NCBI GenBank assembly: GCA_034189035.1
Contig: JAXHVA010000089.1
Location: forward strand, 1 to 17,218
Length of the DNA stretch: 17,218 nt
Reading direction: 5' to 3'
DNA from: JAUXFK01 sp034189035
GTDB taxonomy: Bacteria > Desulfobacterota > UBA8473
Below the pieces are notes generated by a model that saw nothing but the letters and a program-made list of their open reading frames with translations, was not told the origin of the DNA and did no database searches. The position numbers and the translations under genes were made by a program. Position 1 is the first letter of the stretch; each line of letters begins with the position of its first letter. Below are positions 8,519 to 16,165 of the stretch, piece after piece.

Positions 8519-9310
8519 ATGCGAAGGTCTATTATAACATTCATTACAGACTTTGGAACCAAGGATGGGTATGTTGGGGTAATGAAAGGTGTAATCTTAA
8601 AGATAAATCCCGACGTACGATTCATCGATATCTCCCACGAAATCTCAGCTCAGGATATCCTTGAGGCTAGTTTCGTATTGAAGAACTCATACGATTATTT
8701 CCCAGATCGGTCTATACATCTAGTGGTGGTTGATCCAGGAGTGGGGAGCAAGAGACAGGCAGTTGCTATCGAGGGAGAGAACCATTTCTTTATTGGCCCG
8801 GATAATGGTGTTTTCTCTTTCATATATGAAATCGGTAGGATAAGGCGGGTTGTTAGATTAAATAATAATAGATACTTTCTGTCGAACATAAGCAATACTT
8901 TCCACGGCAGGGATATATTTGCTCCGGTGGCAGCGTATCTTTCTTTAGGGACGCCCCTGGAGGACTTCGGCCCTGTATGTAAAGATCTTATTCAGGTCAG
9001 TCTGCCCCAGCCAGAGGTTGAAGAAGGGATAATCACCGGTACTATTATTCACATTGATCGGTTCGGGAACCTTATATCGAATATATCTGAGGTACTCTTT
9101 ACAGAATCGATTGGGAGGGATAAGTATACTATATGGATCGGTGATCAGATGATCGATGAGGTTCAGGATTCATATTGCGAGGTAAAACAAGGAGAGATTC
9201 TAGCTATATTCGGAAGCTCCGGTTATCTGGAGATATCAAAAAGAGATCAGAACGCTAAAGCGTTGCTCGGATTGAATAAAGGCAGTGAGATAAGAATACT
9301 GTTGAAGTGA
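8519..9310 (+). CDS. S-adenosyl-L-methionine hydroxide adenosyltransferase (DUF62)
   Basis: Protein of 263 residues in the SAM hydroxide adenosyltransferase family, which splits SAM to adenosine and methionine using an activated water; the fold is shared with the fluorinase and chlorinase. Family blocks are ITDFGTKDGYVGVMKG (about 8-23), IDISHEI, VVVDPGVGSKRQAVA, IGPDNGVFS, the FHGRDIFAPVAAYL block and the C-terminal IHIDRFGNLISNI. The DPGVG and HGRD segments supply the Asp and His of the water-activating centre. Halogenase-specific insertions were not seen, so hydrolase activity is expected. The physiological purpose of the family is unsettled. It starts 7 bases after the HAD gene. Confidence 0.9.
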   Translation: MRRSIITFITDFGTKDGYVGVMKGVILKINPDVRFIDISHEISAQDILEASFVLKNSYDYFPDRSIHLVVVDPGVGSKRQAVAIEGENHFFIGPDNGVFSFIYEIGRIRRVVRLNNNRYFLSNISNTFHGRDIFAPVAAYLSLGTPLEDFGPVCKDLIQVSLPQPEVEEGIITGTIIHIDRFGNLISNISEVLFTESIGRDKYTIWIGDQMIDEVQDSYCEVKQGEILAIFGSSGYLEISKRDQNAKALLGLNKGSEIRILLK

Positions 9311-9356
9311 ACTTTCTATTCTCTTTCAAATTCATGTTCAGGAGGTAACTACCACA

Positions 9357-10568
9357 ATGCAAAAGCCATTAGAAGGTATACGAGTATTGGAATGGGGTAT
9401 ATTTCATGCGGGTCCAGGGGGGCCGGCCATACTCTCTGATATGGGAGCTGAGGTCATAAAGATTGAAAAACCAGGAACAGGAGATCCAATACGGCAGGTC
9501 TTCCAATACAAAAACATCGACTTTACCCTGGGTGCGAGCAGTAACATGTTCTTTCAAGCTGCAAACCGCGGGAAAAAGAGCGTGACGATCGATTTGGCTC
9601 ATAGTGAGGGGAGACAACTCGCTTATGACCTGGTAGAGAAGTCCGATGTCTTCTTTACCAATATACGTTCAAGCACTGTCGAAAAAGTGAAGATGGATTA
9701 TCCGACCCTATCAGAGATGAATCCTTCTTTGATCTATGCAACTGTATCGAGTTATGGACCTAAGGGGCCTGATGCGGATCAAGGCGGATTTGATTTTCAG
9801 GGACAAGGGAGAGCGGGCTTGATGTATAGCCTGGGTGAGCCGAGTACATCTCCGGGATTGGCTCAGTTCGCAATTGCGGATCAGACAACCGCAATCATGG
9901 CGAGCTACCAGGTTATTATCGCCCTGTTGATGCGGGAGCGCTTTGGTATCGGCCAGAAAGTCGAAGTGTCCATACTCAGTGCAGTCTCTTATATGATGTA
10001 TATGAATAACCTGACAGCCTTGCTTACAGGCAAAGATGTGCCGAGACACGAACAGGCCAGTGCCGACCCACTACGTAATTATTACTGTTGTAAAGATGGG
10101 AAGTGGCTTGTACTAACGGATCATCCAAAGTCTGACAACTGGCAGGTCATATGCGAGATCATCGGTCATCCTGAGCTGATACATCATCCAGATTTTAAAG
10201 ACAGGGAAACTCGGATGCAAAACTCTGAAAAACTCGTAGCTGTCTTTAATAAGGCCTTTTTAAGCAGGGAAAGAGACGAATGGTTGGAACTGTTTAAAGA
10301 GAAGAATCTTATTATATGTTCAGTAAACACCTCTGTTGAAGCTGTTGATGAAATCCAGATGAGAGAAAACGGTTACATCGTTGATTTCGATCATCCGGAG
10401 ATGGGCAAAATACGTATCCCTGGTTTTCCTATCCAATTCAGCCAGGCAGAGATAAACAATAATCTCATCGCCCCTAAACTCGGAGAGCACACATACAGTA
10501 TCCTGAAGGGGATTAATGGTTACAGTGACGAGTACTTGGATAAGCTGAGAAGTGATAAAATCATATAA
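9357..10568 (+). CDS. CoA-transferase, class III (CaiB/BaiF type)
   Basis: Family III CoA-transferase of 403 residues, the usual length. It moves CoA between carboxylic acids through an aspartyl intermediate. The N-terminal LEGIRVLEWGIFHAGPGG, DMGAEVIKIEKPGTGD, and NRGKKSVTIDL blocks are classic. The catalytic aspartate is most likely Asp175 in FAIADQTTA, at the position where family members carry an IAD or VxD ahead of the long helix, followed by RFGIGQKVEVSI. AGGAGG lies 11 bases before the ATG. The gene ends 231 bases before the B12-dependent mutase. Activating an acid for that mutase is a reasonable inference, but the mutase has its own promoter-like sequence and the acid is unknown. Confidence 0.92.
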   Translation: MQKPLEGIRVLEWGIFHAGPGGPAILSDMGAEVIKIEKPGTGDPIRQVFQYKNIDFTLGASSNMFFQAANRGKKSVTIDLAHSEGRQLAYDLVEKSDVFFTNIRSSTVEKVKMDYPTLSEMNPSLIYATVSSYGPKGPDADQGGFDFQGQGRAGLMYSLGEPSTSPGLAQFAIADQTTAIMASYQVIIALLMRERFGIGQKVEVSILSAVSYMMYMNNLTALLTGKDVPRHEQASADPLRNYYCCKDGKWLVLTDHPKSDNWQVICEIIGHPELIHHPDFKDRETRMQNSEKLVAVFNKAFLSRERDEWLELFKEKNLIICSVNTSVEAVDEIQMRENGYIVDFDHPEMGKIRIPGFPIQFSQAEINNNLIAPKLGEHTYSILKGINGYSDEYLDKLRSDKII

Positions 10569-10626
10569 GTAACATATGCTTTCAGTAACAGTTTAGCTTT
10601 TTAAAGAGAGTTGCATGAAGCGACAA

Positions 10627-10725
10627 TCAAATTTTAATCCGTGTACCCCCCATCTTCCTTCTTCTTTCTTAACGCTCACTTCGACACTCAGACAATACAT
10701 GTATTAAAATTTGACCGTCGTCAAA
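10627..10725. promoter_or_regulatory. Cluster of inverted repeats before the mutase genes
   Basis: Three perfect inverted repeats are packed into 99 bases. TCAAATTTTAAT (10627-10638) is repeated inverted as ATTAAAATTTGA (10703-10714), 64 bases apart. AATACATGTATT (10694-10705) is a 12-base palindrome. TTTGAC (10710-10715) with GTCAAA (10720-10725) flank a 4-base spacer. Their position about 40 bases before the -10 box suggests operators for a dimeric regulator or a DNA loop. No regulator gene is adjacent apart from the AP2 protein further downstream. Confidence 0.4.
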
Positions 10726-10763
10726 GCTTGATGATGGCTTTCTATTTCATAACACAAAAACGG

Positions 10764-10769
10764 TATAAT
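10764..10769 (+). promoter_or_regulatory. -10 box of the mutase operon
   Basis: TATAAT matches consensus perfectly, 31 bases before the ATG of the mutase. The expected -35 position (about 10741-10746) reads TCTATT, a poor match, which is typical of an activator-dependent promoter. The ribosome site GAAAGGAG (10786-10793) follows. Confidence 0.45.
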
Positions 10770-10799
10770 TTTCTTAAAAGAATGTGAAAGGAGAAGGAC

Positions 10800-12473
10800 A
10801 TGTACAAAGAGGATTTTCTCAATGAAATAGACCAGTTAAACAGAAGATATGAAGAGGAGTTTAGCAGAATATTGGATAGGATTCCAAATAGCAAGAAACA
10901 CTACATCACGAATTCTGGAATCAAGGTAAAACCACTTTATACCCCATCGGATATCGCCGGGATTGATTTAAAGAAAGACCTCTCATATCCTGGACAATAT
11001 CCATACACCCGAGGCATATTTCCAGCAGGTTACCTGTCCCGCCCGGGTAATCCCTTCAACATGAGACAGGTTACAGGCATAGGAACCGCTGAAGAGACAA
11101 ACAAGAGGTGGAAATACCTGTTCTCTTTGGGGGCTCGAGCTGTTGCTGTGGTTGGGGCACCACACGGATGGAGCCCTGACGTTGATGATGAGATGACACT
11201 GGGGTTCGCCGGTAAAGATAGTCTTGCAGCAGATACACTAGCGGATATGGAGACCCTCTTTGACGGAATCGATCTTCGAAAGATATCCGTTCATCTGATT
11301 AGCGGAAGTACAACAACACTGGCTATGTATATAGCTATAGCAGAAAAGCAGGACATAGACCCCCGAGAACTTCGGGGGAGCATGTCTAATAGCCTAAGAC
11401 CTGACAGAGACTGCATAGAGATCATAGAATATTGCCACAAGAACATGCCTCTATTCCATTCCGGCTACATCGATGTCCGAAATGTAAGGGAAGCAGGTTG
11501 CAATGCTGTTCAAGAGATAGCGTTTGGCTGTGCTATGGGCATGGCTGCAGTTGAAGCTGTAGCACCCAAAGGGATAGGGGTTGACGAAATCGCTCCGAGG
11601 ATATCATGGTTTGTTAACTCATGCCCTGATTTCTTTGAAGAGATAGCCAAATTCCGTGCCATGAGAAAAGTATGGGCCAGAACCATGAGGGAACGCTGCA
11701 ATGCAAAAAATCCAAAATCCTGGCAATGGAGGGCACATTGTCAGACATACGCACCGACCCTCACAGGTCAGCAACCTTTCAACAATATCATTCGGAGTAC
11801 AATCTATGCCCTGCCTGCCATTATTGGCGGCGTTCAGTCCCTCCATGTCAATTCTTTTGATGAGACGCTAGCATGCCCCACTGAGTTTTCTGTTCAGCTA
11901 TCATTGAAAACAATGCAGATCATTGCACATGAGACGGGTATTACATCTGTGATTGATCCTATAGCAGGTTCCTACTATGTGGAGTGGCTTACCAAAAAGC
12001 TGGAGGAGGAAGCTGAAGTCCTCATCGATACCATAAATGCTAAAGGGGGGGCTTACGAGGCCTGGACCTGGATGGAAGATGAGGTCAGAAAAGAGGCCTC
12101 TATAAACCAAAGAGAGTTTGACAAAGGAAACGACATACTTATCGGTGTGAATGCATTCGCAGAAGAAGTGGATCTTCAGATGCAGGCATTTGAGACCCTA
12201 CAAGAGCATGCAGAATTTGAAGCCCTCTATGTGTATGACCCGTCAATACGGGATAAACAGATTGCGCGATTGAATAAATTCAGACAGGAAAGGGATCATA
12301 AAAGGGTAGAGGAAGCAAAGAAAATACTCTATGATGCCTTTAAAAGCACTGAAAATGCAGTTCCTGCCCTTGTCAAAGCAGTCAAGATGGGGGTTACCCA
12401 GGGGGAGATATATAGCGTTCGAAAAGAAGCAGAGGGTAAGGATCAAGAACTGGGCATGTATATGCTTGGATAA
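10800..12473 (+). CDS. Divergent B12-dependent acyl-CoA mutase, catalytic subunit
   Basis: Large subunit of a coenzyme B12-dependent acyl-CoA mutase, 557 residues, without an attached B12 domain. The methylmalonyl-CoA mutase fold is clear: YPYTRG (67-72), MRQVTGIGTAEETNKR (88-103), MYIAIAEKQ, FFEEIAKFRAMRKVWA, TLTGQQPFNNI, GGVQSLHVNSFDE and DPIAGSYYVEWLT. Substrate-pocket residues differ. Tyr78 fits the Tyr89 position, but a three-residue insertion follows it. The usual QND after RGT is SNS (196-198), and the following stretch that carries Arg207 (carboxylate recognition) is deleted. The YHIREAG segment reads RNVREAG (227-233), placing Asn228 where His244 should be. Hence it is unlikely to act on methylmalonyl-CoA. 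The expected reaction is a 1,2-rearrangement of another acyl-CoA. It is followed after 20 bases by its B12-binding subunit. Confidence 0.88.
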   Translation: MYKEDFLNEIDQLNRRYEEEFSRILDRIPNSKKHYITNSGIKVKPLYTPSDIAGIDLKKDLSYPGQYPYTRGIFPAGYLSRPGNPFNMRQVTGIGTAEETNKRWKYLFSLGARAVAVVGAPHGWSPDVDDEMTLGFAGKDSLAADTLADMETLFDGIDLRKISVHLISGSTTTLAMYIAIAEKQDIDPRELRGSMSNSLRPDRDCIEIIEYCHKNMPLFHSGYIDVRNVREAGCNAVQEIAFGCAMGMAAVEAVAPKGIGVDEIAPRISWFVNSCPDFFEEIAKFRAMRKVWARTMRERCNAKNPKSWQWRAHCQTYAPTLTGQQPFNNIIRSTIYALPAIIGGVQSLHVNSFDETLACPTEFSVQLSLKTMQIIAHETGITSVIDPIAGSYYVEWLTKKLEEEAEVLIDTINAKGGAYEAWTWMEDEVRKEASINQREFDKGNDILIGVNAFAEEVDLQMQAFETLQEHAEFEALYVYDPSIRDKQIARLNKFRQERDHKRVEEAKKILYDAFKSTENAVPALVKAVKMGVTQGEIYSVRKEAEGKDQELGMYMLG

Positions 12474-12493
12474 ATAATTAAAGGAGACCCACC

Positions 12494-12901
12494 ATGAAAA
12501 CTGAAATAAGATTACTTTTAAGTAGAGATGATCCTCTTCATAAGCGAGGGTATTATGTGGTAGCAGAAGCCTTGCGAAATGCGGGGTTAGAAGTAATTAT
12601 GGGCGATTGGATGACGCCTCGACAGATAGCAAAAATCGCATTGGATGAAGACGTGGATATTATTGGCTATCGTATTATGCAAGGTTCCCCAAAGGTCTTA
12701 GTACCTTTGCTCTTCGATAGGTTAAGGGAGAATGGGATAGATGATGTCCCTGTTGTTGTTGGAGGTATTATTCCAAAAAAAGAAGTCTCACTCTTAAAAG
12801 ACCTTGGAGTAAAGGAGGTCTTTCATCCTCATACTCCACTTGAGGATATTCAAAGGCGTGTCATAGAAATTGGGAAAGAGGATCGTTCGAATGCATCCTA
12901 A
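12494..12901 (+). CDS. B12-binding subunit of acyl-CoA mutase
   Basis: Small subunit of 135 residues that should bind adenosylcobalamin and pair with the catalytic subunit encoded just upstream. The Rossmann-like B12 fold is evident: the axial-ligand region at residues 12-19 (DDPLHKRG, lower-ligand His16), QIAKIALDEDVDIIGYR, PVVVGGIIPKKE with Gly90-Gly91, and LGVKEVFHPHTPLEDI. Two departures from the DxHxxG / SxL / GG signature stand out. There is an extra residue between Asp and His, and the SxL motif reads R60-I-M62. A ribosome site AAAGGAG (12480-12486) lies 7 bases before the ATG. No MeaB/ArgK chaperone or epimerase gene is present. Confidence 0.9.
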   Translation: MKTEIRLLLSRDDPLHKRGYYVVAEALRNAGLEVIMGDWMTPRQIAKIALDEDVDIIGYRIMQGSPKVLVPLLFDRLRENGIDDVPVVVGGIIPKKEVSLLKDLGVKEVFHPHTPLEDIQRRVIEIGKEDRSNAS

Positions 12902-13015
12902 AATCTCTAATTCCTCTTATATGTTTTATTGGCCTTAAGTTATTAACTGGTTGACTAAAGCCCAAATCACGATTCGTCTTGTCAAAATTCTTTTGAGAAG
13001 AAGGAGAACGCAGAA

Positions 13016-13252
13016 GTGAAAAAATGGCCTACCCTGGACTTGATGAAATCGAATAGATATAATGGAGTATATTATGATAGTGAAAAACCGGAACCTAAGA
13101 GGTGGGTTGCACGGGTAAACAGGAGTTGTGCTCGCTTCAATCTTTTGGGGAGTTTTGAAACAGAATCGGAAGCAGCAAAGGCATACAATAATTATATTAA
13201 AAGACATAATCTCGATGTACCTCTGAACGACCTTAAAAGTCAGGACGAGTGA
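13016..13252 (+). CDS. Stand-alone AP2/ERF-domain protein
   Basis: Small protein of 78 residues made almost entirely of one AP2-like DNA-binding domain. The three-strand sheet and helix pattern is readable: YNGVYYDSE (residues 15-23), KRWVARVN (28-35), then LLGSFETESEAAKAYNNYI (44-62), which matches the conserved LG-F-T-EEAA-AYD core of AP2. In bacteria and phages AP2 domains are usually attached to HNH homing endonucleases or integrases; here no nuclease domain is present. The start is GTG with AAGGAG (13001-13006) 9 bases upstream. It lies 114 bases after the mutase operon on the same strand and could be a regulator or a remnant of a mobile nuclease. Confidence 0.75.
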   Translation: MKKWPTLDLMKSNRYNGVYYDSEKPEPKRWVARVNRSCARFNLLGSFETESEAAKAYNNYIKRHNLDVPLNDLKSQDE

Positions 13253-13278
13253 TGATAGAAGGTCATGTCAGCTGTATA

Positions 13279-13306
13279 GGCTTAAATGATTAACTAGGTT
13301 TAAGCC
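13279..13306. terminator. Hairpin between converging genes
   Basis: GGCTTAAA (13279-13286) and TTTAAGCC (13299-13306) form a perfect 8-bp stem around a 12-base loop. It lies between the ends of the AP2 gene (+) and the acyl-CoA ligase gene (-). There is no clean T-run on either side, so termination is plausible but weak. Confidence 0.4.
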
Positions 13307-13345
13307 GCTTATTATACCTTCTTTATATGTCCCCAGGCAAGACCT

Positions 13346-14780
13346 CTAATAGTGGCCATGTTGGTGCCATTGGTGATAGGAAAGAAACTTGTTTATAGCA
13401 TTGGCCGCGCGCGGAATCGTTGGATAGACAGGGAATCCGCAGGAGGTAAGACTTTCCTGGGCAAGAAACATCTCTTTGAATGTTTTAGGATTGTTTGCAG
13501 GTTGGAGTACAATAGCTATCGGCTTTGAACAGGCCTTACTTGATTGCTGTATGATCTTGACCACCTGGTCATACCCTCAAATATGATGGAAATATATCAG
13601 GTGACAAGAGAAAAGTGACTACTATGTCAATATCCTCCCAGGAAGATATTGTCATAACCGTCTCCTTAAATTTAGACTCTTGCAGAATCGACGGTACGTC
13701 TATAGGATTATTTAAGATGCTGCCCGCGAGAGGGTTGAACCGAAGTAATTGCTCTTTTAATTCTTCTGGTAGGGGGGGGGAAGTGTTAACCCATTGCCAC
13801 CAGTACAGGCGTCAGTAGCTAAGACGCTGGCCCCACCACCCATACCAATAAGAGCCACTTTTCTCCCTTGAGGAAGAGAAAGAAATAAAAATGTCACTAT
13901 GATATCCACTATTTCTTCCAGGCTGTAAACTCGAATTACGCCAAGCTGTTTGCAGAGACTATTCCAGGTAGTTTCATCACCGGCAAGGGCTCCTGTATGA
14001 CCAGCTGCAGCTCTGCCTCCAGCTTCACTGGATCCCCCCTTAAGCAAGATTACCGGTTTTGCTCTCGCCGCATCACCCAGCAGCCGAATAAATCGCCTTC
14101 CATCTTTTACCCCCTCGATATATATACAGATGATTTCGGTCTCTGAGTCATGGGTAAGATAGTCTAAAAATTCGCATTCATCAAGATCACAAGCATTGCC
14201 GTAGCTTATTATTTTGCTGAAATGAACTCCCCCGTGGCGCCGCCATCTGAACCAGGTCTGTGGTATTCCCACCGCTTTGCGAGAGAAAGGCGACTGGTCC
14301 GCTCTCTTTTGGGTATTCTGCCCTGTAAGTCAGCCGACTATTAGCACAGTAAAGACCCATACAATTTGGCCCAATAATTCGGAGCCCTCCCTTACGGGCA
14401 ACCTGGACTATTTCCACTTCTATGGCCTTGCCTTCATCAGTTCCTAGCTCGCTAAAGCCCGCACTGTAAATTGCTACTGCTTTTACTCCCTTAGCAATAC
14501 AGTCCCGGATGATTGATACGCTGAACTTGGCAGGCACACTAACAATAACAAAGTCTACTTTTTCTGGTATTTCTTCGATACTAGGATATACTTTTAACCC
14601 ATTAATTTCACCGCCTTTACGATTTACAAGATAGATTTGACCGGAAAATTCAAAATCGAGAAGAGGCCTCAAAAACCTCTCTCGACTCATATCATATGGG
14701 TCGGTAGAAATCCCTACAATAGCGATGGATTTAGGATGAAAGAGGAATCCCAACGGATGTTCATCTTTATATGGTTCCAA
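13346..14780 (-). pseudogene. ADP-forming acyl-CoA ligase alpha subunit, three frameshifts
   Basis: Acyl-CoA synthetase (NDP-forming) alpha-type protein, about 478 codons when repaired. These enzymes interconvert acyl-CoA and acid with ATP formation. The CoA-binding domain is clear: LFHPKSIAIVGIS, SAGFSELG, RIIGPNCMGLY, VAFLSQSGG. The next part reads KIISYGNACDLDE, KPVILLKGGSSEAGGRAAAGHTGALAG (catalytic His in GHTG) and GGGASVLATDA. Conserved sequence continues through FNPLAGSILNNPIDVP and ends with GFPVYPTIPRAANAI. Frame changes fall at C5 14229-14233, G9 13772-13780 and C3 13574-13576 (+ strand), so as written no full protein is made. The TTG at 14780 is the likely start, with GAGG 5 bases upstream. 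No ATP-grasp beta subunit is present. Recent decay or homopolymer sequencing error both fit. Confidence 0.85.
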
Positions 14781-14917
14781 CTTTACCTCGATTTGCAAAG
14801 ACAAAATTCGGCACAATATAACAAAATTGAGAAAAGGGCGTTTATTTATTGATTAAAACCACTTCACGATACTATCAGAAACTTTCAACCTAACAGCCCT
14901 TCAACACTCTTTGTATA

Positions 14918-14948
14918 ATTATCTACTCCAAACATTATGGACTGTCAA
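14918..14948 (-). promoter_or_regulatory. Candidate promoter of the acyl-CoA ligase gene
   Basis: On the minus strand a perfect TTGACA (14943-14948) is followed by GATAAT (14918-14923) at a spacing of 19 bases, slightly longer than ideal. TAGATA at a 17-base spacing is an alternative. It lies about 140 bases upstream of the ligase start. Confidence 0.4.
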
Positions 14949-14949
14949 T

Positions 14950-14975
14950 AAAAAAGCCGATGTCACAAAATCGGC
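14950..14975 (-). terminator. Minus-strand intrinsic terminator without an upstream gene
   Basis: GCCGAT and ATCGGC (14970-14975 and 14956-14961) form a perfect 6-bp GC-rich stem with an 8-base loop. Read on the minus strand it is followed by six T (14955 down to 14950). It would stop transcription coming from the right, just before the ligase promoter. No intact minus-strand gene lies directly to its right. Confidence 0.6.
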
Positions 14976-15250
14976 CAAACTGTTCGGTATGGAATTTGCA
15001 CGAATTCAAAATCATAGAACAATTTGGACATAACCTATAGAAACGAGAAAAGAATTTTATTGACTCTTGGTTTCTCCATCTGTTTTTTAAGTTTGGCTAA
15101 AAATATCAAAACATGCCAAATAATGTAGCGAAAATAGAGGTATTTTCCTACTTTATATTGGAGTGGCTTAAAGGCAGCAATAAAGATACCGAACACTATT
15201 GTCGCTGGTCCTATTATATTTTTTCTTTTTTAATGAAAGGAGAAAAAACA
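14976..15250. other. Gene-poor leader before the protease gene
   Basis: The stretch contains no recognised gene. An open frame in phase with the protease runs from an ATG at 15113, but its 46 extra residues look non-coding (WSYYIF-type composition) and have no ribosome site. TTGACT at 15060-15065 could be a -35 box, but no matching -10 follows at normal spacing. Confidence 0.4.
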
Positions 15251-16093
15251 ATGAATAGCTGCATGTTTTCTAATCGAGGGTTGACGAAATTTCTATTGTA
15301 TGGAATGTTATTATTTTACATCTTAACTACATGGACAACTCCGGGTTTTGCTATTACTTGGGGAAATGAGGATACTGAAAACATTTACTCAAATGTCGGG
15401 GTCCTCATAGTCTCTGTTCCTGAAACAGGTGTATTCCCTGTCTGCTCAGGCACATTGATTCACGAGTCTGTCGTCCTGAGTGCAGGGCATTGCACAAGTT
15501 CCTTGGAACCTCTTCTTGATGCAGATGAGATTGAAGTCTATGTTTGTTTTGATTTTGATCCTTATACAGAGGGTGCAAGATGGATTAAAGTAGAGGCAAT
15601 ATCAACCCACCCTGAATATAATGACTTCCGTCCTAGGTCAAATATACATGATGTGGGCGTGTTGATCTTGGAAGAGCCTGTGATGGATATTTCTCCCGCT
15701 GTTTTGCCAAATGAGGGGTTCCTTGACGAACTGAGAGACGAGAATAAACTGCGTCAAGGATCTAAAGGAGCAAAATTAATTGTTGTAGGCTATGGTGGGG
15801 CATTGGAATGGCCACCTCCTGTAATTATCTATGATAGTCGTCGCCGGTTTGCCGAGTCTGAGTACCAGACGTTACTGAAATCATGGCTGAGGCTTTCGCA
15901 AAAGCAGGCCACAGGTGATGGAGGGACATGTTACGGAGATTCAGGCGGACCTGCCTTTTGGACAGAACCAAATGGAATTCAAATACTAGTAGGTATTACC
16001 TCTTGGGGTGATGCGGTCTGTGTGGCTTCCGGCTTCAACTATCGGGTTGATATTCAGGAGACTTTAGATTTTATAAGCTCTGTTATTCAGTAA
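15251..16093 (+). CDS. Secreted trypsin-like serine protease (S1 family)
   Basis: Chymotrypsin-fold protease of 280 residues, predicted exported. The N-terminal hydrophobic segment (about 14-34, KFLLYGMLLFYILTTW ending PGFA) is a signal peptide with a likely cleavage after the GFA. The catalytic triad is complete: His80 in LSAGHC, Asp134 in HDVGVLIL, and Ser231 in GDSGGPAFW. Cysteine pairs are suggested by C65/C81 and C227/C257. The residue six before Ser231 is Gly225, not Asp, so a trypsin-like Arg/Lys preference cannot be assumed. ATG 15251 is chosen because AAAGGAG lies 8 bases upstream. No partner gene or secretion system is adjacent; its role is unknown. Confidence 0.9.
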   Translation: MNSCMFSNRGLTKFLLYGMLLFYILTTWTTPGFAITWGNEDTENIYSNVGVLIVSVPETGVFPVCSGTLIHESVVLSAGHCTSSLEPLLDADEIEVYVCFDFDPYTEGARWIKVEAISTHPEYNDFRPRSNIHDVGVLILEEPVMDISPAVLPNEGFLDELRDENKLRQGSKGAKLIVVGYGGALEWPPPVIIYDSRRRFAESEYQTLLKSWLRLSQKQATGDGGTCYGDSGGPAFWTEPNGIQILVGITSWGDAVCVASGFNYRVDIQETLDFISSVIQ

Positions 16094-16165
16094 TTTCCGA
16101 CCTACCATAAGACTATAGAGCTGTAAAGGAAGGTAGATATAGAAAATTCTGTATGTACTACACAG

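Noticed and set aside
10800..12901. Annotation as ordinary methylmalonyl-CoA mutase (large and small subunits)
   Set aside because: Fold and order agree, but the residues needed for the methylmalonyl carboxylate and the active-site His are not at their expected places, so only the broader acyl-CoA mutase call is supported.
13615..13818. Plus-strand reading frame of 67 codons
   Set aside because: It lies over the conserved FNPLAGSILNNPIDVP part of the ligase on the opposite strand and has no ribosome site; it is a shadow.
14637..14852. Plus-strand reading frame of 71 codons
   Set aside because: It is antisense to the well-conserved CoA-binding domain of the ligase and shows no family features.
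15113..15250. Upstream start of the serine protease at 15113
   Set aside because: It has no ribosome site and would bury the signal peptide 46 residues inside; the ATG at 15251 has AAAGGAG and a normal signal peptide directly after it.
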